Below, piece by piece: positions 14,420 to 26,500 of a DNA stretch of 42,089 nt. This DNA is from a virus. The first letter of the stretch is position 1. Each line of letters begins with the position of its first letter. Below the pieces are notes generated by a model that ran no database searches, was not told where the DNA came from, and saw nothing but the letters and a program-made list of their open reading frames with translations. The stretch lies in IMG/VR virus record IMGVR_UViG_3300028394_000133, positions 1 to 42,089 of that record; one strand, written 5' to 3'. A program made the position numbers and the translations under genes.

Positions 14420-15976
14420 TTATGTCTTAATTATGTAATAAGTTGCTGTAGATGCACCTCTAGTATCTCCTGCAGGCAGTGGTGCAGAAGTTGCAAGATT
14501 AGGAAGATATAATCCTTGCCCAGTTCCCCATTTTCCATATGTATAGCCAATTGCGTTATATAGATTTACATACGTAGCAGTTGTAGCAGTAGTTCCGTTG
14601 CAAACTTTCCACCCTGTAGGCACACTATTTGTTGCTGTCGATCCTGCCCACAATCTTAAAGTGCCTGCCGGAGTATTATAGTTTGCAGACCAAATATTTG
14701 TTGCGTAAATATTATCGGAGTAGGTGTTTCTAAAAGGAACCGCGGCGGTACCAATATCGTACATAGAAGCAGTATTGGCAATCAGAGCTGTCCCGTTTCC
14801 TCTACTAGTACCTAGGTGTAATGTCTCAGTAGCAGTTGTTATGCCTGCAACCATAAGGTTAGATGCTATCAATACACTGCCAGTGGTAACAGATATTGTT
14901 TGTGCTACAAGGGTGTTTACTGTTAGTGTATTAAGTATTCTAGCATCGCCATAAACATCAAGCGTGGGACTCAACGCAGAGGTAGTTGTATTAATTGCTA
15001 TTGTTCTACGAGACACTATCATAGTGTTTACCATGTTAGAATCAGTAGGACTTTTAGTTTTAAATATTATCTGGCCGCCTTGCTTATTATTAGCAATGAC
15101 TGCCGCATCATTTTGTTTATAAAATTGTACATATTCAGAGGTAGGGTATCCCGAGACTCTCACTACAAGCCCATCTCGACCTTCCGGTGAAGTTGCATTA
15201 GGAGTCTCAAATACTACTCGACCGGTAATTATCTGTCCTATTGAAGTAGCATCGTTTTTCTGTAGGTAATTTGCGGCAATTACTCCTCCCAATTTTAAAG
15301 CATTAGATGCATCACCTTGTAGTTTCCAAGGTTGTCCGGATTTTGTAGTAAGTGTTATACCCGGAACAATTGTAGTAAATCCTTCCATGCCAGAGGGATA
15401 TGTTGTTGGAGTAAACTCATTTCCACTAGAAATAACCGATATAACATATCCGTCGGCCCAATTTAAAATAACTCGGCGTATGGCATTATCAGATGAATCA
15501 ATTAGTTCAACTGGCTCAGATCCAGTTTTTAGTACTCCGGACACAGAGGGACCTACCGTAGTCCAACTTCCCGCGCCGCTGTAAATCTTAAGAAGATTGT
15601 CTGTAGTGTCGACCCAAATATCTCCAGTTTTTAAACTTGATCCGTTATACAATTGAGGATTTAACGGTTGCTGATAAATGCCGTTAGCACTGGGCCAGTT
15701 TGCTCCGGCAGTGCCATCATTGATTCGAAGCACCTTGCGGGCAGGATCGCTAGTGTCAAACCATAACTGCCCTTCAATAGGATTTTGAGGAGGTATTGGA
15801 CTAGAAAAATTTTCTAAAAGATATAAAAAATTTTCTGCAAACTTTTGTCCGTATGCAGGATACCCTTTACCAACAAGACTTAGGCTGGTATCTATTGTGT
15901 TGATCCCAGGAACATAATCGGGGACTATTACAGTATCAGTTTTAGACGGATCAGAAAATTTTAAGGTATAGCTCAT
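14420..15976 (-). CDS. Tail-fibre paralogue D with tail-collar-type C-terminus
   Basis: This 518-residue protein is the longest of the four. The shared module (LSLVGKGYPAYGQKFAENFLYLLENF, PIEGQLWFDTSDP, TGDIWVDTTDNLLKIY, TVGP) is followed by a beta-rich Thr/Ser shaft with ILNTLTVNTLVAQTISV-type repeats. The last ~86 residues (AGTLRLWAG, VPTGWKVCNG, YVNLYNAIGYTYGKWG, LYLPNL, IIKT) match the phage tail collar domain of short tail fibres such as T4 gp12. This suggests it is the main fibre tip of the set. GGAG lies before the ATG. It is the first of the four to be transcribed. Confidence 0.72.
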   Translation of the reverse strand: MSYTLKFSDPSKTDTVIVPDYVPGINTIDTSLSLVGKGYPAYGQKFAENFLYLLENFSSPIPPQNPIEGQLWFDTSDPARKVLRINDGTAGANWPSANGIYQQPLNPQLYNGSSLKTGDIWVDTTDNLLKIYSGAGSWTTVGPSVSGVLKTGSEPVELIDSSDNAIRRVILNWADGYVISVISSGNEFTPTTYPSGMEGFTTIVPGITLTTKSGQPWKLQGDASNALKLGGVIAANYLQKNDATSIGQIITGRVVFETPNATSPEGRDGLVVRVSGYPTSEYVQFYKQNDAAVIANNKQGGQIIFKTKSPTDSNMVNTMIVSRRTIAINTTTSALSPTLDVYGDARILNTLTVNTLVAQTISVTTGSVLIASNLMVAGITTATETLHLGTSRGNGTALIANTASMYDIGTAAVPFRNTYSDNIYATNIWSANYNTPAGTLRLWAGSTATNSVPTGWKVCNGTTATTATYVNLYNAIGYTYGKWGTGQGLYLPNLATSAPLPAGDTRGASTATYYIIKT

Positions 15977-15979
15977 AGA

Positions 15980-16609
15980 TTATACTCCGCCTGTAAGACT
16001 TTGGATCCTTACTGTGTAGTCAATTTGAATCATCCTGTTCAGTGATTTCTGTACAGGATGGAAAATAACGTGAGTTAATAAATCACCTAGACCTGTACCG
16101 TCAGGACTGTAAGCACGTAGTCCCAATTCATCAAATACGAATTCTCCGCTTGAATTTGTAGCATTATCGAATGCGGCTTGTCCCGAAGGCTCGCCAAAGT
16201 CTAACAAACAACTAACTAAAACATCAGAATATGCTGTGCCTAATACATGTCTAACTTCCATAAAATTTCTAGCGGGATCTAAACTAGATGGTTGCTTAGG
16301 GTCAACAATCTTAGTGTAGGTTGTATTATACAAATCAGAGTTAATGCCAACTGTGTTAGGAGTTAGGTATGTGATAATACCGGTTTCATCGACTCGTGTT
16401 CCGCCATTACCAAAACTCATTTCAGAAATAGTACCGTATCCCTGATTACTGATACTGCGTGCCAATGCTACTGAAAAGTTTTCATAATGAATAGCATTAC
16501 GCTTGTCGACAAAAACTTTTCCAGATTGCGGATCAAATATTTTAATGTGGCCTTGTATTCTTACATTGCCCTGTTCGTTTGGTTTATTCATGGTATTATC
16601 AGTTTTCAT
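15980..16609 (-). CDS. Virion structural protein of T4-like phages
   Basis: This 209-residue protein contains VRIQGHIKIFDPQSGKVFVDKRNAIHYENFSVALA, EMSFGNGGTRVDETGIITYL, VLVSCLLDFGEPSGQAAFDN and FVFDELGLRAYS, a combination I associate with a conserved structural protein near baseplate and fibre genes of T4-like marine phages. It is all-beta in look, without catalytic motifs. There is a second in-frame ATG seven codons in (16591). A CATAAATA octamer upstream would place a late start at the first ATG, so the second may be used in late RNA. Its exact place in the particle is unknown. Confidence 0.65.
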   Translation of the reverse strand: MKTDNTMNKPNEQGNVRIQGHIKIFDPQSGKVFVDKRNAIHYENFSVALARSISNQGYGTISEMSFGNGGTRVDETGIITYLTPNTVGINSDLYNTTYTKIVDPKQPSSLDPARNFMEVRHVLGTAYSDVLVSCLLDFGEPSGQAAFDNATNSSGEFVFDELGLRAYSPDGTGLGDLLTHVIFHPVQKSLNRMIQIDYTVRIQSLTGGV

Positions 16610-16614
16610 GTTGA

Positions 16615-16622
16615 TATTTATG
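16615..16622 (-). promoter_or_regulatory. Candidate late promoter CATAAATA
   Basis: Matches the relaxed NATAAATA element on the minus strand, 13 bases before the first ATG of the structural gene. The predicted start coincides with that ATG, which would make the second ATG (16591) the functional start, with an 18-base leader. Confidence 0.35.
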
Positions 16623-16626
16623 CTAA

Positions 16627-17499
16627 TTAAAATGCACTGGCAAACAACTTTTTCCAGGTGTCAGTGGCGATACACAGATACACAAAGTTGCTGTCATAGG
16701 CAATATCCCCAAATGTTCCTGTACTGGCCGAGCTAACAGGAACTGCCACACTTCGTATACTAAACGGTCCTGTAGGTCCAGTTGGCCCTGCACCAGTAGG
16801 TCCGCTCGGGCCAGTCCACCCTGTCGGGCCAGTCCACCCCGTCGGACCTGTAACTCCCTGTGGTCCGGTCCATCCTGTAGGCCCAGTACTACCAGTAGGT
16901 CCAGTAGGTCCGGTCCACCCTGTCGGGCCTGTAGGGCCTAAATCTCCCTGGAATCCTCGAGGTCCCGATACACCTTGGGGTCCTGTAACGCCTTGGGGTC
17001 CCTGCTCGCCTTGCGGTCCGGTAGGTCCCTGCTCGCCTTGCGGTCCTGTAACTCCGGTAGGACCTATTGGTCCTCCACTAGGGCCAGTTGCTCCGACATC
17101 CCCCGTAGGCCCGGTTGGACCTATGCCACTTGGGCCAGTTGGTCCTGTTGCGCCGGCACCGGTTGCTCCGGTTGGTCCTGTACCACTCGGTCCTGTTACT
17201 CCAGTAGGACCAGTCGGTCCACCGTAACCAACTCCGCTAGGGCCAGTTGGTCCTTGTGGTCCAGCTACAGTACTAGAAGGTCCAGTTGCTCCAGTTGGCC
17301 CAGTCGCCCCGTTGTTTCCCGGACTGCCTGATAATCCCGATGATCCTGTAGGACCAGTTGGCCCTTTAGAAAAAGTAGTAATAATTTGATCAACTACTTG
17401 TCCAAACGTAAGTCGCTTGGCCAGTCGATTATCGACTACCATGAAATAGGTTTGATTAGTAACTGTGGTTATAATTGGTAATTGATTAATATTTGCCAT
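16627..17499 (-). CDS. Collagen-like virion protein
   Basis: This 290-residue protein has a ~45-residue N-terminal domain ([33 protein letters not shown]), about 200 residues of Gly-X-Y repeats (46-246) dominated by Gly-Pro-Thr, Gly-Ala-Thr and later Gly-Trp-Thr units, and a ~44-residue C-terminal cap ([25 protein letters not shown]) resembling a small trimerisation or adhesion domain. Phage collagen-like proteins form trimeric rods, often on fibres. Several repeats are interrupted. AAGGAT precedes the ATG, two bases from the end of the giant gene. It probably forms a thin fibre on the baseplate. Confidence 0.8.
   Translation of the reverse strand: MANINQLPIITTVTNQTYFMVVDNRLAKRLTFGQVVDQIITTFSKGPTGPTGSSGLSGSPGNNGATGPTGATGPSSTVAGPQGPTGPSGVGYGGPTGPTGVTGPSGTGPTGATGAGATGPTGPSGIGPTGPTGDVGATGPSGGPIGPTGVTGPQGEQGPTGPQGEQGPQGVTGPQGVSGPRGFQGDLGPTGPTGWTGPTGPTGSTGPTGWTGPQGVTGPTGWTGPTGWTGPSGPTGAGPTGPTGPFSIRSVAVPVSSASTGTFGDIAYDSNFVYLCIATDTWKKLFASAF
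16762..17364 (-). repeat. Collagen Gly-X-Y coding repeat
   Basis: A degenerate nine-base periodic repeat coding mainly for Gly-Pro-Thr and related triplets. Near-identical units (for example Gly-Trp-Thr-Gly-Pro-Thr, and Gly-Pro-Gln-Gly-Glu-Gln) suggest recent local duplication. The opposite strand gives long false open frames here. Confidence 0.85.
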
Positions 17500-17501
17500 T
17501 T

Positions 17502-20500
17502 TTAAAATCCTTGTAGTGTGTTTCCTTGATCGTCTGTTACAGCAAATCCGCTGTCGTCAAACAATGCAGGATCACCTCCATAATAATACTTGTCAGGTAA
17601 TTCAGCAGGACGAGCTTGTAAGAATCTTGCAGGAACTGTAGTACTGTCCATTAGAGATTTAGTTGATTCTCCCGGCACTATCACATCATTCCAAACATCA
17701 TAACCGGCAAACTGACGTTTAACCATTGTTAATCTTACTCCTGGCTGTACCCCTTCCGGAATATTTAACGAAATTTCTTGCTTAAATTCATTAGCCACTA
17801 CTGAAAATTCTGGAGGGCGATACATTAACCCTCGATACTCATAACCGTTAACTGCATTTAGCTTATTAGATTGCGTATAGACCCAGACCTGATTGGTTAG
17901 TGTGGTTACATATGCGGTGCCAATAATTGTTGTGTACGGTAATGTTTCAGTAGATGTAGTAAAATTAACAGTATTAATGATAGGACTATCATAAGAAATA
18001 TTAATATCTTGATGATACGTTCCTAATTTATTCAGCAATCTACCTCCATAATATACAGATATTTGATCAGCAGAGTTTATGTAACTAGCCGTAGACAATA
18101 TTATACCATTGTTGTTAAATGATCCGGTGTTTACAGAATCTGTATAGAATTTAGATATATGATTATTTTTATAAACAGTATAGGCGGTACTGATGCCTGT
18201 TAAGGTATTTTGCACTAGAATGCTTTCATCAAACGGCACTGTTTGCTCAATGCTTTGATCGATAACTTTTGTATTTTCTTGGCTATAAAAACTTGGCGCT
18301 GTTCCTAATGTACTTCTTCTTAACTGCGCTAAGACATGAGCTGTACTGTAAGTTTTTCTGATAAAGGTTACTTCAGTTCCTGTAGTCAAAGCTATCGACG
18401 CAGTATTGTTCAAGGTTACCCTGTTTGATACTGTAGAAATAACTGTAGTCTCTAAAGGTATTCCCTGTATTGTTACAAAATCTCCCGGATTAATCAAATA
18501 GTTAGTACCGGTATCAATAGCGAGTACGTTTTCTCCAAATCTTGTTAGACCAATAATTGTTGTTGCGGTTACTAATGTTTGAGTTTCTACAGGTCTAGTT
18601 TCTGTTTTAAAGAATTCAATTCTTTCGCCGTCAATTATTACAACCCCAGGAATATTTGCTTCCACTGAAGGTCTAGCAAGCACTGTCAAGTCTGCTACAA
18701 AAATTTCTGTATCAGTAAAAGTTAACGGTTTTGTTAAGTAGGTAGTATTCTGTTTACTCAATCGTTTGAAGTGAGTCCTATTAAACAGATCATTGAATAT
18801 TCTGTGTCCCAGTATAGTCGATGATAATTTTTCACTGCTGAATGTTATGATAACAACTTTGTCAACGGGTTTGAAATTAAACCAATCGCTTACCTGTACA
18901 GTGACCTGATCTTCTAATATTTCAAAGTCAACAAAATTGACCAGAGGTATACCATTAACTGTGATCCAGATATAATTTTCATCCAATACAGGTCTACTAA
19001 TTTTATATCGTCGACTTGGGTTGCCGTTGAATACTTCTGTCCTGATCAACATGTCGTCTTGATTATTATAGGTAATAACTTTTATTTCACCAGACCAGTT
19101 GGTATTCCAACCGTAATAACCAAAATTAGTAACAGGAGCACATAATAATAAATTTGATCCCACAATATCATAATGATAATCTTGTTCAGGAAAATCAGCA
19201 GTACTTCCTGGTTTTCCTAGTATTGCAATTACATCTCCCCTACTTAACAGCGCCGAGTTAATAGTAACTTGATAAACTCCGTCAAGAAGTCCTACAGTAA
19301 AATCAAATCCTCGTTTTAATTCAGACCCGTTAATATATGTTCTAACTCTGGCTAGATCAAAATTTTTCAATGCGCCAGTGCTGGTCACATTGTTAATTGC
19401 ATAAGAATTATCTGCTGGATCTTCTACCTTATAATAATCTATATGAGGCGGTGTCAGCATGCTTCGTCCGCCTGTGGAAGTATTATAAAATTCAACTATT
19501 GCATTGGCCACAAATGGTTCAACTTCCCCCGGAGGGTTCTCTAAAGCATAAGGAATCTCAGTGTATGTACCTACAGGAGCACGAGCATCTACATTGATTA
19601 TTTGCTCATGGATTTCATTAAAGTACTTGTGCCCAAACCCAAAGAACCAAGCTGTTACCACATTAGGACCTGTGGCGGTTGACAGATTATAAACATTAGC
19701 AACCGCTCTGCGATTGTCGTCATCGGCATAGGTTAGTATGTAACCGTATTCAGTTGAGGTACTTACCGCAGGAATACTTTGTCCGTTGACTGTGACATAT
19801 GCTGATCGAACTGAGTCAATGCCAGCTAAACTTTGTACCTGTGCAGAACTAGTCGGAGGTATAATTGTAGCAGAATCAATAACTCCTGCTTCGGTATCTG
19901 GGCGGCCGCCACCGATGCTGATCACTGTGTATCTCACTAATCCAGAACTGCCTTGAGGTGGTATTATTAATTCATTTGTAGTCCAGTTAATTGCATATTG
20001 AGTACTGGTTGTAAAATTAGTATTTGTATTATATGAAAAAATTGTATTGGCATAACTGACCATTACACTGGCATAACTAGGAGGAACAATACTCATTATG
20101 CGAGTAGCAGTAGAGTTAGAATCTATAAAGAATGAAGATGATAAAACTACCGGTGCACCCTCTGGATTTTTTGTATAAACATTAATGCCTAGGCTTTCGG
20201 CTACGTGCCCGGGAACTAGCTCCTCAGGAGCATAGCTGTTGTCTGAACTAATAAATCTATCTCCATCTATAATAACATCTTCGGGATTTATTCCAAGGGC
20301 ACCGTTTGCAACTCCAGCGTTCCATGTGCCGCCAATGATGGCACTATCTAGCAAGGCCGAATTAACGCTATAACTCCAGAATTCAATAGTAGAAGTGTTG
20401 GGTATTGTTTTAACCGTAGTAGTGTTAACTGTAATCACCTTGGTTATCGGATTGATACCTACCACTTTAGCAATAGATGATCTGAAGATAGGTGTAGATG

Positions 20501-23500
20501 TACTGATCACATTTACTGACTGCCCTACAGTAATTCCACTAATGTCAGATACCGCAATGTTTGTCCAAGTACCGCCGACTACAGAAGACGACGCAGTTGT
20601 TACGGCACTGAAATATGTTCCAACTTCGTCGGCCCATAGGGCTCTATCAAAGCCTAGATAAGTATCCCATTTTGTACTATAATCAAATGTTAGCCCTTGG
20701 ATTGATGCCTGGGGGTAAACAATACCTGTCATTAACTGCCCTAAATCTAATCCTGGCATCCCCGATTTAGGTGTGTAATAGTTTAAAATTCTATCAACAG
20801 AGTTCAATACATCTGTACTCTTAATATAGGATATTTCAAGTGTCTGACCATTTAGCGGCACATAATTTAAAAATATTATTTTATTTTTATGCTGTAAATA
20901 TTCTTGAGAATCGGTAGAATATTCAGTATAGTACTTTATTGTATAATCTGAATTCAACACTAACTCACCGTCTAATGTTGCTACTATTTTATTTTTATCC
21001 GGATCTGCAACCCAAGATAAAATAAATTCATTAGTCGATCCATCGCAAACGAATGCGTCTATCGTGTTAAGATTACCTGTTTCGGACTGTCGACTTGTCC
21101 TATCAAATCTAATTCCAATAGTATTTTCTCGAACTTTACCATTTGATAATTTAGCATAGGCCACTGCATTAATTAAACCAGTAGATCCTCCGCCTTGAAT
21201 AACAACTCTTGGAGACCTACTGTAATTTTGTCCTGGGTTAGTTACGATAATATCGTAAACTTCACCTGATCGAATGTACGCTTCGGCAGTGGCCCCGGAG
21301 CCAGTATCTCCAGGCTCTGTAATTAGATCAACCTTCGGAGGGAATGTGTATCCTGCCCCCGGGTTTCCTATAGAAATTTCACCCACTCCGAACAGATAAT
21401 TATCAGCCCAGGCCTTCCAAGGCTGGGTATTCATTAAAGGATTACCAAAATTAACTGTGATAAATTTTTCTAAATTATTATCATAAACTGACGGTAAATC
21501 AAAGTCTGTCACATAGGTTTGACTTGGTTCTAATACCGTGTAGTTAGTTGTAAAATTTCGAATACTGGTATGGTATGGTTTAACTTCGCCGATATAATCT
21601 TCATAGAATTGACTATTTTGAAGTTTATAAATAGGTCGTTGATCCAAATCACCTGCATAATTTATAACATTGATAAATGATGTTTTGAATGCCCAGTCTA
21701 AAAGTTTTTGCTCACTTAACGCATATTTAACTGCTTTGAAGAACAACAAATTCCAGTTAATTTTTAACGCATTAACAAATAAATCGTCTCTTAATGCAGT
21801 CAATAGGTAGTGTAATTCAATATCTGGTATTTGGTCAAACAAAGTTTGGTCAAATGCACTGTTGTTATCATATGATAAATTACTATTTGAAAAATTCCAA
21901 ATGTTATCTAGTATTTTTATTGTGCCGTTTTCTGCATAGACAATATTGAAATTACTATCAAATGTACCATTCACTCCGTCTGATGTTTTTTCAACAATGA
22001 TATAAGTTCCAAGGCCTGCATCGTTAACCTTGACATACGATCCTACTGTTAATTCAGTCAATGTGTCTAGTTCATATACTTCATTAACTGTTGCCGAATA
22101 ATCTAAAAATTGGTTATATGTGTCCGACGACCAATCAATATAGTCCCAATACAATGAGGTGTTGTATTCTTGAGTATGAGCTCTAATCCAGCTATCTGAC
22201 AATTTGTCATAGATAAATTTTGTCCATTTGCCCGTAAATGACGTATCAGCTAACACTATTACTGTATAAGGCCTAACTGTTAACCGCGGAGCTGTGGCCA
22301 GTCCCTCACCGGCATTTTTAATTTCAGCGGAAATAACATGTCCTCGAGAATTAATTGTAGTAACTATTTCAGCACCGTTGCCTCCTTCAATAGTCACTAC
22401 TGGACTAATTTTATAACCTGCTCCGGTTTTATCAATAGAGACGCTACGGATTTTTCCATCTTTTATTGTGCAAGACAACTCCGCGGCAACTAACTGTCGA
22501 GTATCAATTAATAGCAGTGCTTCGTTATCTTCGACTACTTGATCGTATTCGTGACTATATTCATCTGGTGGAATTTCTTGTTTGTTTAAATTTTCAAAAC
22601 TATAATTTCCGGTAATTCTTTCTTTAGATAATACATCGTTAGCAAATTCAACAATATTTCTTAGAGCAGACAGTCTATCTTTAAACATGGTTTGTCTAGG
22701 CCTGATACCAACACCATAACGAGCCCTAGCAGATAGTGCAGGATCAGGTACAGTATTACCTAGGCTATCATGTCCTAATAAACTGTCCATTAATTTCTTT
22801 TCTAATAATGCATTAGGTCGACTAGTAGCTAATCCGTCTTGCAATAATAACCATTCAGTGTGTCTAGGTATTTCATTACTGATAGTGTCGGACGCAATAT
22901 TAAGGTGTATTCTATTATCAACTAATAAATTACCAACATTGGCTAATACTACTGCATCTTTAGCAATTATTGAAGCATATTGTAATCCATAAATTGTAGG
23001 ATTAGCAATTAGGCTTGATACTTGATAACTATTGATTCTTCTATTTTTTACATTAGGAACAACTAATTTATTTTTTACCCAGAAGTAATAATAATTTGTA
23101 AAAGAATCATTTATGCTGTTATAAAATTGTTTAGCAGACACCACTGAGTTATCAGGGTGTTTAGGTTGCCCGCTAATTCCTAAGGCAAGGCCTTCTGTGG
23201 TGTCGGCAAATGCCGCCCATTGACTCGGTAAGTATGTAGATCCTACCCATTCGTATACATCAATACTTGACCCTGGGAATAATCTTCCCCAGTTATTTTT
23301 TCTATACTCTAAGCTACCTTGTTCATACCATGAATATTTTACTGTGCTTAAATCCCACCATAGGTCTCCTACATGTTCTTCCATCCAACATGTATTAGGA
23401 TCATTTACTGTAGCATCCGTACCGATGGCATAAATTGCAGGATCAAAAGATGATTTGTATCGTATTTCTTGTTCTGCAAGACCTGAAATTTTTCCCTTTA

Positions 23501-26500
23501 ACGGATCAATTACATCAAGGTATTCAACTATTTCCTCATTGAAGGTATCAATTAACGATACCTTTTGAATAGCGTTTACAGATATTAAATTGTCCTGCTC
23601 TCTTAATAAATTTAAACTTTGTGCCGTGGTATCTTTTTTGTAAAACTGATAGAATGAACTGGTTGCCAAGTCTGGTGTGACAGAGTTTTTATAAGCCGGA
23701 GATCCAACATAGATACTATTTTGATTCAATGCAATACTAAACCCAAAGTTAGTTCCCGTAGTTGTATCCGGAGGAATTAGTTCGTCGGCTAATCTAAACA
23801 GATTATTTTTTCTGTTATATACATATGCCGTTCCCGAATATGTGATGGCATCAAAAAACGTTGTAGATTCAAGGTCAAATGTTGTCTGGGCATCTGATTG
23901 AGTACTATTAGGATCATTTACATATTGTGCTGTAAGATCAGGTTGTGTTCCTAGCAACAAAGAATATTTGTCAAAGGTTTCAGAAACATGTCGATTGGTA
24001 CCAATTGCTGATACTACTATTTCAGTAGCATCAGGGTTAATATCAACAGCCTGGCCAAACTTCATTCCTACACCGATTACAGGATTAGATATAATTTGTA
24101 ATAGAGTAAATGTACCAACTGAACTGGTTCTTTTATAAATTGCAACCTTACCATAAGATTGATCAGAATTTCGAGCTTCGGATGCAGTTACGCACATGTA
24201 ATTGCCGGTAGGACTAACAGCAATATCTGTACCAAATTTAGCATACTTGTCAAATGGACTATAAATTGTTTGTAAAAATTGAGTAGTTGTTCCTACAAAA
24301 ACTGTAACTAAACCTTTGTTGGAATCATACCCAGGGGCACTAATTGCAATTATTTCTGCATTGTCAGATCCGGTAATTATACTACCCCATTGACTGCCAG
24401 TGTTTGCCAAAGTAATTACTGGATTAATAACCTTGCCTTTATAAGAGATGTCAACGGTTCCTGTAGTGACTGTGCTGGTAGTGACCCAGTAAGAATAAAC
24501 AGTTCCTGTCCCAAGAGAATTAGTTTGGGGAGCACCTACCAATAGAAGCTTACCTAATGAAGTAGCAACTTCATAAATGCTAGTTCCAAATCGTTCGTAA
24601 TTAGATGGGTACGGGCTTAATAAAACTTTTTGTGTTTTTTCTTCTATTAAAGTTCCGTCAACGCTACTAATTTTAACCAGACCTTCCTGTGTCCTCGATG
24701 ATGCACTACCGGTACCCGATGCATATCTTAATGATCCAACTGCATCATTAGATTTAACTTTACTTGTAAGAGGGGCTCCTACAAACATCAATCCGTAGCC
24801 CGTTGGCCCATTACTGTCAATAAATTCTTGGCTGTCGTAGGCCAAATCCCATCCAAATCCAGTTTCATCACCTAAAGAATAATACTGTGTGATTCCTGTG
24901 TTAATTCCGTACCTGAACTTTAATTGTATAGAATTTCCAGATTCGTAATAAACAGATACGTTACCAGTGTTTACATTTTCTGTATACCCCGGACTACCTA
25001 CCATGAATATATTAGTCGGACTTGATCTACTGATACTCCATCCTAACTTTTGATCAGTCGGTGATGTGCTAGCAGAAACTGATAATTCGTGATAGTTTTT
25101 TATTTTTTGATAAACACTCCATTTATTATTGCCGTTATCATCGACCCACAACTTTGATCCTTCGGGCAATTCTAAAAGTGTTTGATCTGATGGTAAATTA
25201 TCAAAAGTACTATTTCTAGCACTGACGAATTTAAATAATAGTCCCGGAGAAGACGGAGTAATAGTACCTGCAACCACCGTAGAAGAATTTACAACAATGA
25301 AACGATTCAATCCAGGAACTGATTGAATTTTATATACACCATTAACTCTATCGTCAAACTCATTTACAGATACAACGTCCCCTACAGACAAATTGTGTAT
25401 GTAATCAGTGTAAAACTCAATTGTTCCTGCAACTTCGGTATCTGAAGTCATACTAACTAACTTAGCAGTGTCGAGATTATATTTTAAAACATCCCAATCT
25501 CCGTTGTTTTTAGAACCTACCCAAATAGTTGTTCCTTGTACAAGTAAATTAGTATTGGTTAACGTTAATATTTCAGATTCGTTAAACAGTGTAAAATCTA
25601 CATCGTCAAATCTTGCATATCCAGCAGTGGCTAATTGGAAAGAATCTGTTCCGGTTTCGGTAGTAAAAGTAGCAGTTGATTTATATTCTATAGGAGTAAT
25701 AGATAAATCTGCAGGCAAACTATAATAAATTAAATCGTTTGGTGTTGTAGGTGTTGTCTCAACAAAATTAATGACTTGAGGATTTTCAATGAACCCGCCT
25801 TCAACTAACGGTACTTCAATTTCTTTATAGGTTTCGTAAGATCCATAGTATCCAACTCGGAACGCCCACTCTTCGTTGTAATCAATTTGTCCTTGAAGAT
25901 TGTGGATTGTTGCTTTAGAAAGTTTACTAATTGCATTCTTAGTTCCCTTTTCTTTGATAAAACCTTGATAGAATTTATATTGAGCAATAGGATCTGTAAA
26001 AATATTGTTTAAGTAAACTCGAGGTGTATAGCCTGTTAGATGCTGTGCCATTTTTTGTTGGGCACTGTCAAAATTATCAATATCTAAACTGTAAAAATCT
26101 TCAAACTGACTAATTTTATAATCAAAATTTGACAACAATGCGGCTACAGGTTTTTCGCCTAGAGGAACCCATTTTGTAAAATCAAATTTTTCTGAAGAGG
26201 CAACATTTTGTTTAGCAGAATAATAATTTCCGTTGAAACGAACAACATCACCATATCGATAATTAGTGTATGTCTTCCAATCTGTTACTGTTGCTTCGTC
26301 ATATATAAAACCCGGACTGAAATAATCGCCATCCCAGTTTGCAGTTCTAAAACCTTTTACTTTCATCCTATGTTGGCGATATCCTGTGACTTTATCATAG
26401 ATAACATCATTAAACATAGTTCTATTTTTGAATACTAGACCGTGTTCTTTTTGTACAGAATTTAATCTAGCAAAATATATACCGTCAAAAGAATTTAATG

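Noticed and set aside
16975-17331. 118-residue plus-strand open frame rich in Ser, Arg and Trp
   Set aside because: Antisense of the collagen Gly-X-Y repeat; periodic codons keep the opposite frame open.
21624-21631. TATAAATA on the plus strand inside the giant gene
   Set aside because: Antisense, with no gene downstream on that strand; expected by chance in A/T-rich DNA.
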